Shown: piece after piece, positions 27,751 through 39,339 of the stretch | Numbering within the stretch: the first letter of the stretch is position 1 | How the letters are laid out: each line of letters opens with the position of its first letter | Assembly: GCF_037975245.1 (NCBI RefSeq) | Contig: NC_092563.1 | Coordinates: 20,979,594 to 21,043,593 of the forward strand | Reading direction: 5' to 3' | From: Apostichopus japonicus | Lineage: Eukaryota > Echinodermata > Holothuroidea > Aspidochirotida > Stichopodidae | Length of the DNA stretch: 64,000 bases | Notes under the pieces: model-generated | Told to the model about the DNA's origin: nothing | What the model saw: only the letters and a program-made list of their open reading frames with translations | The model's database searches: none | Translations under genes and position numbers: made by a program

Positions 27751-27902
27751 CAACGTCGTGATGCAGAAACAAGTGTTCAAGATAAATGCTTGGATAAATG
27801 TAGACCTCCTTTAAGTCTCCTCCTCCACCTCCTCATCCTCTTCCTCTTCCTCCTCCTCCTCCTCTACAGAAATGTAAGATCCCTACAGGGAGGAGGAGGA
27901 GG
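27661..27902. repeat. (GAAA)n, (TCA)n and CCT/GGA microsatellite cluster
   Basis: GAAA repeats span about 27673-27696, TCATCA spans about 27720-27749, and CTCCTC followed by GGAGGAGGA spans about 27815-27902. Confidence 0.9.
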
Positions 27903-30900
27903 AGAAGCAGAGAGCATCATTTGTCAGCATCTGTTCAACAGCATACTGTAATACACCAGACAGAAACATGTTGGGCTCATCTTTCACGGGTTGTCGGGGC
28001 TAATCACTTAAGTTCTATATATCGTATTTCCAATTGGTAAAAGATGAATTTGTCTTTATCACTTCCTGTGTTTTCAATCTCCTCCTATCAGCTTATTTTC
28101 CTCCTTTTTTCTCCCTCGTCTCTTGCTTGCTCTGAGTGGAATGGCCTCTTATCTTACAAACCAGAATGACTCAGACCTCTGATGGTCTCTTACCGGGAAC
28201 TTGAGAGAGAGAAAATGTATTCGTTGCTGTTTAACCACACAAAAGCGGTATAGAGAGAGAATTTGTTGTAGCCAGCGAGTGCTTTGGCTAACCAAACGGC
28301 ATTTTAGTCCATTACAGAAACGCCAAGTCTGAAAATGTTTTTTGCCTTGGAAGTCATGACCAACAAAAGTGTGGAATCATTAATACTAGAAGGCAGATCC
28401 CTATGAAAGATGATGGTTGACGATAATAAAGAAAAAAAAACAAAATTGTAACGAAAACGATATGAGGCTTTTACAATGCTAAGGGGTGATTCCTTTATGA
28501 ATATTCCCAAAAGGCAATAAACCCAAATATTAAATACTGTGTCAATAATACTGTCAACAATCCACCCTTTTGGTTTAAAATTCATCTTCCAATGTAAAGC
28601 TGCCATAGGGGAAAGGACCCAATTATATTGCTTATTAAAGGAGCATGCAGGCTCTTTGACATTCAGAATTTAAAGAGCTACAGGTTAAAGTACTCATTTC
28701 AAGGATTTGCTTCACATTTTGGTAAAATTTTGAAATTTCCAAAGCAGCGCAGTCTATTACCATGACTAGTAAAAGTTCCTTACATAAGATATACGAGGGA
28801 GGAGGGGGTGGGAGGGAATCCTAATCTACCATCAGTTTCACATCTAATTAATGTTAAAATGAATCATTTTCTGGGTGCCAAAAGTTCAGGATGAAACAGA
28901 ATCCTTTCCAGGTTTAGGTTATCAACCAACATTCAATAGAAAAACAGAGAGAATGAATGACAATTCCAAAGTAAAGCTCATTTTATAGGGCTCTTCATAC
29001 TTCAAAACATATTTGGAATCAAAAACATTTCTTTCACATATGAAGATTGCTACCCTAGTCCAACAATGTCTTAATACTTCATATTGTACTGTGCATATCT
29101 TACCTTTATGTTATGATAAAGTTTAATACTGCATGTAACAGTAACTATTTCTGCAGTGGCTCACATGTTACTGTACTGAAAAACTTCGCAACTTTCTTAA
29201 GCCTCCCTCTCTTCTTCCAACCATCCCCCATCCCCCACCCGCCTCCCCTACCCAAAGTTCCACTCTTCCACATCCATCCAATACCACCCATTCATTGCAC
29301 AGTTAGATGATTACAGCCCAGCCCTACCCATAGCTAGTGTCTAGTTTGGCTGCTGTTATGTTTTCTATCACCGTTGAGATAGATCTTCTAAGGCATTTGC
29401 CAGTCTGTAACATGCTAAGCGACTAACACTGTAAATGGCACTTCCTGCTAAAACACTAGATACTGTAGTTCTAATAATAATACAGAATGTGCTAAAAATA
29501 AGCTAATTGGTTTTACCCCCTAAGTTCGGTTTACAATTATGTCCTATTCGAGGAAACAAGGTTTCAAACAGTATTCATTACAAGTGATCTCCTGTTTGGT
29601 TTTCCTTCCATCTGATGTTACAGATATCTAGGAACAACGAGTAGAATTCATCATCCGGGCAAGGAACACTTCATAGGTCGAAGACTGCAGAATAATAACT
29701 CAGGTACAGCATGGAGTGAATGGTTTTAACTTACTACATTAAAGATCTAAACTTGAACACATAGGTTCCCTTATTACTGATGATCAATTACAGCACTGAT
29801 GATTAAGATGTTTATTAGCAACTTTTCCATGGCACGTTTAATCGAATGGGACTGCCGAAGAATCCTTTTGATATATTTAACAGTGCAGTGTGTGAAGTTT
29901 CAATCGTCAGACAAAGCCACAGGGTCCACGCATGCCCAGAGAACATGGTAACCCACCAAAACTGGTATAGCCTTTTTAATCTTTGACCTCTATGGACCTC
30001 AAGTGACCTCTGGCGACCTCTCATGTCTATGGCCCAATTGGGTCAGTCAAGCATAGTACCTAATGTTACCAAGTTTTGGAGGTTACCTATCAAAGTCAAT
30101 ACATTGAATGAGAGACAGGTTGGAGAGCGATGTTCAAGTAATAAATTAACCTCCAATGACAGCTCTCTCCCAAAAGCAAGAACCATCTAGGTTAATAAAT
30201 ATTGCACAATACATACAGGACAGCTACGGGGGCATGAACTTCTATCAAGCTGCCATTCTTGGGACAATGTTGTCACTTCATACTACTACTAGTCTACTAG
30301 TCTACTGGCCACATAAGTGAAATTTTGACCTTTGTCAAAAACAATTGGTATCCACTTTCCGGAATTTTGCATGGGGTATGCACCAAGAGGTATGTCCACT
30401 GTGCTGTGTTACAGGTATACATTCAAAAACCTCTTCATCAAAACAGTTTGCCAACTTAAATGCTGGTACAGTATCTATTTTCTACCTTAGAGCAAGCAAC
30501 CCAAAAAAAATTTGCTACAATCCTTTTTCCTATGTCCATTCAAATATCTATTATTTAGATCAGCAGGTCAAACTGCCTCTTTCCATTTATAACAAACATT
30601 TTGGTGATTTTGAAATTAATTTTCTCAATTGTCAACATCTGCAAATTGCTGACAGAAACCACAATACATGTTATAAATGCTGTCCTTCAATGACTCGCAT
30701 ACAACAGACATTATGAGCTTTAAGCTTGCTGATAAGTTCATATTAAAAAGTATGCATCCGTCTAAAGAAGAGAAAGACAATCACAATTTTTGTTTTGCTT
30801 CAAAATTTAAATAAAAACAAACCAGAATAGAAAACAAAGCAATACTGAAAGGCCCACATTGCCAAGTTTCTCTCTCTATATATCTCTTCTCTATTTCTCT

Positions 30901-33694
30901 GATCAATTGAAAGAAAAAGAGATGAAAATAGCCAAAACTAGAATTATTTGGAAGAGTTGTCATGACAACCAAACAATATCAACAAATTGTTAGCTTTTAA
31001 TACTTAAGGAGTATTGATAGATGAAGCTGCAGGTTTCTATACAATCAAACACGAAGTTGATGAAAAAAGCTATTTTCGGACAAAGTAATATTGACGAGGC
31101 AGCGTTCAAATGTGTAGGTCATACTGGTTCTTTCAAGTGCACTGTATATCTTGCACTGTATATTATTGGCATGGGGATAGTCACCACGTACACTGAACGC
31201 TGTAGGTACGGATAAAAAACCTGACGAAAAATGTACAAGATTTTATGATGCCACTCACTAATCCCACAACGAGCAGCACTGTACCCTGAAAAAAAAATGT
31301 TTTTTAAATCTGGCCTGAATTACGAAAAAGTGCAACCACTTCATTACTGAGGCAATAAAGATGTTAACGCTGCATGTTAAGTGTACTGGTTACCTATCCA
31401 ACTGATCTACTGTACAGAATCCACTAGTCTACATGTCATACTGTGTGTCAAATCCTAAAATGTCACACAGCTTAAATGCAATCCTCGACCATCTTGATAA
31501 TCTGAAGGACATCCCTCTATTTCTCAATACACTCCCCCGCTCTTGTTACATTGCTTAAATTCCTTTGCTTACTATTCTTCTTAATTGGGCTTTTGTTAGC
31601 TACAAACCTATGCATATGAGACTTTGTGAACAAAAAGCGGTTTACTTTAAGAATGCAAGCATTAGATAGCCATACCGTGGTCTATCTTTACTTTATTACC
31701 CAATCCGTCACTAACATGAATACAGAACTCATCATCGTCCTTTGGTGACACATGGTAACACTACATTAGCTGTATAACCCCAGCATAAGATATTTGTATG
31801 GTACCAGGGGCTTGTTACCAAAATAAAATTCATTTTGATCAACAACTATCTCTACATGGAACCATTTCGTACAGTTTGGATGTCTGGAGTGCATAAACTA
31901 GAGACTGGAGACAGGTAAGAGAGGAATCAAGTAAATCAACATAGCTCATGAGCTCTGAAAAGTCAAGTTTCATTTCAAACGCCAAGACGAAAATGTCAAG
32001 GGAAATTTGGAAAAATTTCCAATTTTAAAACTTGTTTGGGAGGCAAAATGTATGGAATGGGAATACTTGCTAATTGATGCACACTTATTGATTAATCTGG
32101 GAGTTATATCAATTTAAAGGTTATGCTTTGAACAAGTTGTAATGTTTTTACCAATTACCTTCAAACTTGATTTTTAAATTTAGCCGAGTCCAGTTGTGTG
32201 ACACTTTACCAGATTGCAACTGGAACCCTTCCATATCACTCAGAACATATACCAGCTACTTTTACTGTACTTTCTAAAAACATCCAAGATGTAATACAGT
32301 TGTTTTTTAGCATCATCCATCTATCCATCTATCTATCCTAGTTTTGTTGCCAAAGACATAACCCATCTCAACTAGACCCTAAAATGTTAACAACCTCCCC
32401 TCTAAGTTAATGCTCTGTATGTCAGGGGTCATCCAGAAAGCATCAAGTTACTTTTAGTGAGGATGATTCCAGGCAGACAAGCCTGCAAATGTTTCCAGGG
32501 TCATATGTCTGGTTTTTTCTACAAGTCTATTTTTAGATTCATGCTTCCTTGTACTGTAGCTAGTAATAAATTTTAAGGTACAATACTAACTACCATGTAC
32601 ATACATCTACTGTATGCTAGGCAAACACATGTGCTGTGGATGTAGATAGAGGGTTGTGTGCTGGAGTGCTGTATCCAAACCAACACTACTTCTAATGGTT
32701 CGATCTCCTTTACCAGCGAATACAGGTGGGGTACAGTAAGGGAGGGGTTGAGGGAGTGGAAATGGAGGTAGGCAAGGGGAGGGGGGTCTATCGTGACTGT
32801 GGCAAGACCATTTTGGTCTTTTCCAATGTTATTTGCCTAATTTTTACCTACTTTCAAAAGAATAATTAAAACTTTTCCCTATCATAGCCTCCACGGCACG
32901 ATAAACTAGATAGATACCTGGATGCATAGCTCTGAAGAATGCTGCGTTGCATACATTACAATGTACAGTATAGTAAAGTGTGGGACCAAACATGCAAAGG
33001 CCTCCTAACGTTAGAAGTATGTGAGGAGTATCGTGCCGAGTGCACTACTCAAGGATGCCTTCCTGATATAATACTTAAATATATCTCACAGAGACATTGC
33101 ACGTACATCCAGTAAACCTACTTGCAGGCCCGGTGTTCCATGTCATTTGTATGTACTATTATATAGGGCATTTAACACTACTGTGTACAATGTATTTAAT
33201 GAGTGGGCATCACTATCCCATTACCAACATATTAGCTCAGCCAAATGTGCACAAAAGCCTCACACAGAAAGTCAGACCCTAAAAACATTCCACGTTTATT
33301 CCATGACTTTAAAGGTCATCAGTATCCGGTCCCAAGTTTTTATTTTAAGTTCTATTTTAGCATGCGAATAGCTGCCTCGATGCAGAAGCCTCCAAAAGTA
33401 CTTTCATGACGATTCTGCATCTCCCAATTATGTCCAGACCATTGAGGAGTGTTGAACTCTTGAAGATGATTAAATGATCGAAATAATGAATAATATTTTT
33501 GAAGACTGTGGTACTTGTAAAATGTTTGATGAATTTGGAAAATGAGTGACCAATATTTGACTTTCTAGCTTATTTTGGGGGCCAATACTGATTGCCTGTT
33601 AGTACCATCTCGTGGAGTCTAGTCACGACTTCGACCCAGTCGTTCCTCATCCAAATTACAAATATGATATCAATGTCTGGTCCCAGATACTTAC

Positions 33695-33767
33695 TCGGGT
33701 GAGAAACCATCCACGTGGAGAATTCTCATTTGTTTGACAATCGTACTTTTACCGGATTCACCAGCAC
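33695..33767 (-). CDS. GNAS: Gs-alpha, coding exon 2 (P-loop exon)
   Basis: The exon completes the glycine codon split at exon 1 and encodes [19 protein letters not shown] followed by DGFSP, residues 47-70. GAGESGKS (47-54) is the P-loop that binds the GTP phosphates; Lys53 and Ser54 are the phosphate- and magnesium-contacting residues by family knowledge. The acceptor is TTCCTCTTCTCAG and the donor is GTAAGT after CCCGA, so the exon is 73 bases and ends in phase 2 within codon 71. The DGFS wording after the P-loop resembles insect Gs-alpha; vertebrates have NGFNGE here. The identity is secure because the motif, both splice sites and both phases agree with exons 1 and 3. Confidence 0.96.
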
Positions 33768-34004
33768 CTGAGAAGAGGAAGAAGAGATGACGTAGGCTTA
33801 GAAATAGTTAAAATAGTTGAAATAGTTGAAATAGTTTAAAAGAAATAGAAAAAAGTCAAGGCAAACAAATCACACTTCTAAATATACATTTAAAGTGAGA
33901 AATTTTGTGTTTGATAACTCGCGAATTATTCTACCAAACGTAACATGCATTGTTCAAAGTAGGACGCTCCCAGTTCCCAGTTCTGTGAATGCCGACACTT
34001 AGCT

Positions 34005-34150
34005 GGTTTGATTATTTCACTGCGACAAACTTACCTGTCCCCTCATAACTACTGCACTCTGCTTCTACCGGGTCTAAAGTGACCTGATATATAAACCCTT
34101 TGACACTGACCTCACAGGGTGATCGGTCACCTCCGGTCAACCTACCTCCT
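34005..34150 (+). repeat. dispersed repeat family, copy C
   Basis: ACTTACCTGTCCCCTCATAAC, then GCACTCTGCTTCTACC, then a GGTCTAAAGTGACC block and AACCCTTTGACACTG, follow the same module order as copy A at 2640. Confidence 0.5.
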
Positions 34151-36183
34151 ATTCACGATCGATGCGGTGGGCACTTTCTACATGGCATGGCGTTTGTACT
34201 TAGCACATTGGGCCAAATCCTTATGTCGCGGGAAAACATGAATTTTTTTTACCAAGAATAAAAAATTCAGGTTTTCATTCAAAGCACAGATTGTACATAG
34301 TGAATGTGTATTTGTTAAACTTAGATTTTGAATGTGTCAAAGATTGGCTTGATCTAAGAATAGTTGTAATCGAAAAATAGGATATTCTACAGTGACCATG
34401 AAGAGTAATTTATTGGAAAAGTGACTCAGAACCCCAAATAAGCTTGACCGGTTACTTGACTGTGAAGCAATAGGCACACTCAGAGTAGGAGTCTAGTCAC
34501 TCGCCCAAGCAGGCTGAAACTTTCTGCTCTTTCATTTGACCCTGTAATGTAATTATTATATTTCCTTTTAAAGCGATAAGTACATCTATAAGGGTTATTG
34601 CCAGCAAACTGGGTACAAAACTTTACTTTAGCCCTCAAGATCCACTTCATACCCAACCCTGTTATACACAGTTAATGACCTTTGACATCCCCTGACAACT
34701 CACATATTCAACAAGCAAACAGCTGGGGAGACAAATAATTTGAGATGTTCAATTTCTCTATATAAATCAATGTAACAGTGTCCCTTTTTTTCTTTCTTTT
34801 TCTATTTTACATCACTGACTAGCATGCAAACCAATCAATCAAAGCATGGCTGATAAAGAGTCTCTCTTCCAAATCAATAAAATACAGCAGAAGAAAATGT
34901 CTTTATTTCTTCGCATTCAATAGCTTTTTTCATAATTCTTAGGTTTTACAGGGCCACGAATAAATATAAACTGGTTTTCCGTATGATACTGTTTTGTAAC
35001 ATGAAAAAAAAAAATTCCCTTCTTCATGTATCCTTGACTTTGTTCTTGTAAAGCCCAATAGTTGATTACAAAATTGCTGCTTTGAGAGAGAAGTATTCAA
35101 TATGTAACCACTGTACAGTGAATGAACTACTGTGTAATTAAAGTCAGAGAGGCAGTAGACACAATGGATTCATGAAGGACTTGAGAAAAGAACTTCTTTC
35201 TGGATTAAATCTGGGATTCAGGTTGATGATTCATCATCATCTAAGTACTTTAGCTCATTGGACTTACTTCAAGTCATTTTATTTTTTGTCTAGCAATTGC
35301 TATTCAGCCAGACCTTTGTAGTCATGACGACAGACCTGACTATGCAATATTTTCAATACAAAACAGAGCAATGTTTGGCCTGATTGTAGTTGGTAGATTT
35401 CCTTTGAAAAAATTAACCCTTTTGTGAATGTTACAATATACAAAGTGATATTTAAACAAATCCAATTTGTCTCTGCCTGTAACCTCGTAGACTTTAACTG
35501 TAACAGTATGATATCATGCAATGCATGTAACTTCCTGTTTAGTCTAAAAACTTTTCCAACAAATTGTGAATTCTCAACATTACAAGCTAAGTATAACTGT
35601 CAGTGCCACATCCATGGTTTCCAAATTTGGAACAAGTGGAGTATGCCAGCTTGTTTTCAAGACCAAGACACATTGTTTGGTTTACTATTACACACAGATG
35701 TGAACCTAATGTTAGGCTAGGTACAGTATATATCTAGAAAGCCTATTAGTTATAACGCTTGCAAACTATAGATGCTAACTTCATTTTGTTAATTTGTGGT
35801 GAGGAGGACGTTCAACGGGCCATGAACCCCAAACAGGACATGCTGTAGTCATAACTCTTCACAACAGTTTCATTTAGATTGCTAACTGTATCTACTGTAC
35901 ACTCCTCGCTAGCAGTAACTAAATATCATCTAAGACTTGTTCAAATCAGGAATTCACCTCACTTTACATGAATAAACTTCAGTAATCAAGGCCTTTCAAG
36001 ATCTAGAAAAGAAGGTTGTACTGCTCATCTTTCCTAACCACACTGTGTTTGAATTTTTGCAATTATCATAAAATATCTAAAGATGTTACACAAATGAATC
36101 TGTCATGGCTAAGTTTAACTTCTCAAATGCATTGTCAGGAATGATAAGTATATTATCTTTGACTTTCCATCTATTTTTTTGCT

Positions 36184-36560
36184 TTCTATTTCAACCACAC
36201 AATTCCAGATGATCATGTGAGTGGTATACAAGGAGTATGACAATAATTCCAGATTATCATGTGTGGTACATGCATGATGCTATACACTGAGTATGACAAT
36301 ATTTCCAGATGATCATGTGTGTGGTATGCTATACACTGAGTATGACAATAATTTCACATGAACATGTGTGTGGTACATGCTATACACTGAGTATGACAAT
36401 AATTCCACATGGTCATGTGTGTGGTATGCTATACACTGAGTATGACAATAATTCCAGATGATCATGTGTGTGGTAGGCTATACACTGAGTTTGACAATAA
36501 TTCAAGATGATAATGTGTGTGGTATGCTACTGTATATATACTGAGTATGACAATAATTCC
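36184..36560 (+). repeat. minisatellite of about 50 bp
   Basis: TATGACAATAATTCCAGATG, a variable A/G-TCATGTGTGTGGTA block and GCTATACACTGAG repeat about seven times at roughly 49-60 bp spacing with point changes and small indels. Confidence 0.9.
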
Positions 36561-37119
36561 ATAAACATTGCAACAAAATCTTAATACCCATATATGCTTG
36601 AGAAATATGGAAGGTCAGGTGGCTGCCATTTTGTCCAATGAATGTATGACATTATGAAAAGGAAAGTGCTAGGCTGCCGGCAAACCTTGTGTACTGTATA
36701 GGACTTCAAAGTTACATTCTTGTGCAGGTGTATCTCCAAAGCTCAGGCCTACTCAGTACTATATGTACTTTTCTTCTCAGATACTTTTCATATGTGTTCG
36801 TGCAAAAGTTCTACCTTGTAACTTCCGTGATGTTTCAATCCTGCATAGCAACCTACTATTATCCATTGTTTCTACCTACCTGGAAACCAGTTTGTGTAAA
36901 TGTATAGTAACACAGAAACTATTAGAGTGTGAAAATCCAGGTCTTATGTACAATACAGAATAAACTTCTGAAACCACTGGGACCTAAAAATACCTTCCTG
37001 AATGTACAGTGTCAATAATGAAGACTTATGTCAGATTACCAAACAAGGTCCTGATCACAACAGTTATGAGCGAATTGGGTTGAAAAGAAATCCAAGCACA
37101 AAAAGAATATTGGAGCCAC

Positions 37120-37240
37120 TGTTGGGTGGTAGAATTAGAAGGGAGTGTTCATAGGTTACCAGTTCACTCTAGACATGGAAGAAAGAGTGCTGAGGTTGTG
37201 AGGAGACAGGTAAACAGAGAGCGAATTAAATTTGTAGTAC
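37120..37240 (-). repeat. dispersed repeat family, copy D
   Basis: Reading the minus strand gives CTGTCTCCTCACAACCTCAGC, TCTTCCATGTCTAGAGTGAA and CTGGTAACCTATGAACACT, the same order as copy A. Confidence 0.5.
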
Positions 37241-37453
37241 GAGAATCCATGCTCGTACTCATTTCCCTGTCCTCATACCCATGGCTTTTGTACTCATACT
37301 GGCACACAACAAAATCAAAATCATACACTTGTGATCATAATCACAGCTTTGTACTCATACAGTAGCTGGGCCTTTGCATTCCTAATCCTCATTTTGTACT
37401 CGCAGTACAAGTCTGTTTACATGTACTGTACAATGGTATAATATTGGTACTCT

Positions 37454-37533
37454 GGTTTTGAGCGTGCTTAATTGAACTTCCGAAGTGTAATCGCGACTAC
37501 TGGCGATTAATCGATTACGACTATCAGCACTAG
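37454..37533 (+). mobile_element. hAT terminal fragment
   Basis: GGTTTTGAGCG followed by AACTTCCGAAGTGTAATCG, GACTACTGG and CTATCAGCACTA matches the right end of the element ending at 39339. No matching left end was found nearby. Confidence 0.6.
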
Positions 37534-38374
37534 TACGTTTACCCTTTCAATATTTTATGATGTACAAAATGTGTGGAACTCAGAATTGCTACCTGTATGT
37601 TAGAGATTTATATTTTGCTCTTGATCTGTCTCCTGCATACAGGTACATACTGTACCTTTTGTAGACCCTCCCACAAACTACTTCCAACCACTAAAGTCTT
37701 GTTTTGTAAATTTATTAGTGTTTCAGCAACATGTTTAGCCTGAATGACAAGTCCATATATTTTAACAACCTTTGAGGGTCATCCTCAACTAAATCATTGC
37801 ATACTGCACCTCCACTAAGCCTTACACTAAAATGAGAACTACAGTAGTACCATTTCCATATCAACAGTATAGGTACACAACTTTTTCAACTCCCAGTGAC
37901 CTCAAAAAAATTTGACCTACTTCAAGTTGTGATGTCATTCAATTTCCAATCTCATCTCAGGTAAAACATCTGACCACATTTCCAGCCCAACACTAGTTCA
38001 AAAAGCTGCCAGGGGCAGTTTTTCAAACCACTGAGGAAGCAGACAGCCATACAGACTGACAGACATTACTGACATAAATCTGCATACATACACGTACTGT
38101 ATATAATCATAATTGCAATAGACTGTTTAGCATATATCCTACCAAGTAGTTTACTATGATCCAATGTAGTGTAAAACACTGTACAGTACTAACCGACCAG
38201 CCTACCCAGCTTGTACAGTATAACCCTAACCCCCCTTACCCTAAGCCTCCTAACCCATAGATAGTACTTACTCTAACCTTCTAAAGGCAATTGTACTGTA
38301 CTGTGGCCATAGAGGATCATATCACAGAAAGCATTTACCATAGGGGATAGAGGTGTAGGGATGGGTGTCCTTAC

Positions 38375-39339
38375 TAGTGCTGAAAGTCGACTCTTTCTTT
38401 TATAGTTGATTAATCGCATAGCTCTTCTCGCGATTATTCGATGACAGTTATGAAGTCATCACTGTCATTTTTACATTGCAGATATACTGTACTGTACAGT
38501 CAACACAAATCTTTCCCCATTTTGTGCTGTCGGTATTTGTTCTTTCGTGTTTGAACATGCTGTGTCTAAATCATGTTAAAACATCTACCTAACAAAAACT
38601 GTGAGCAACTTTCAATCTACAACATTTCTTAAAATCCTTCATAGTATATCAAAAACTTTTGAATGAATCTACGAAGCTACTACAACCACTAGCACTAATG
38701 AACGCAAACGTGCAAACAATGAATAGATGTACCACTTTGTAGCAGTGTGATGATTTGTATGCAAGAGTTTTCTGTAGAAGGATGTTTAATTTTCAAAACT
38801 AGGCTCTAGCCTAGTTCAATAGCAAGCACATATTTTTCACATTGAAATTAAACTACACAGTAATCGACACAATCAGTCAGACATCAGATAAATGTGACCA
38901 GGCCAGTAATGAAGTAATTGTAAACATGTTTGAAGAAATGACAAATACTTTTGGCAATCGTAATATATTAATAACTTACGAATTTGCCATTATGTGCAAA
39001 TCAAACATTGCTAGGAATAAATGTTGCACTGCAGAACAATCGTATTACTGACAATTAAATGCATGAATCTATTAACCGGAACAGGTACTTGCCGATTTTT
39101 AACACAGCACAGTTCTAGTACATAGCATTGTGAGAAACTGTACTATTACGATTTTGCTGACAAACTGTCTTAGTGTTGTTTTTGATAGGTTCTAAGACTA
39201 TATTTCAAAATCAGATTATGTGCAGTGCTAGCTTGTAGTCGAGTTATCACAACCTACGTAGGTTTTGAGCGCGATTAATCAAACTTCCAAAGTGTAATCG
39301 TGACTACTGGCTATTGATCCATTACCACTATCAGCACTA
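38375..39339. mobile_element. non-autonomous hAT-like transposon, 965 bp
   Basis: The ends are TAGTGCTGA (38375) and TCAGCACTA (to 39339), with further complementarity in the GATTAATCG-type subterminal sequence. Flanks are GTCCTTAC (38367-38374) and ATCCTTAC (39340-39347), a 7-of-8 match to an 8-bp TSD. TAG/CAG-type ends with 8-bp TSDs are typical of hAT. No transposase frame is visible, so it would need an enzyme in trans. Confidence 0.7.

Larger units (their letters stand above)
25041..33694 (-). other. GNAS: GNAS intron 2
   Basis: This 8654-base intron has donor GTAAGT and acceptor TTTTCCACAG. It contains two full CRE palindromes near its 3' end, GAAA, TCA and CCT microsatellites at 27.66-27.9 kb, poly-C at 27271, and a short copy of the dispersed repeat at 31880-31945. 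I find no cassette exon matching the vertebrate alternative exon (EEDPQAARSNSDGE-like). The 104- and 123-codon open frames at 25233 and 30345 carry no recognisable domain. Confidence 0.85.
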
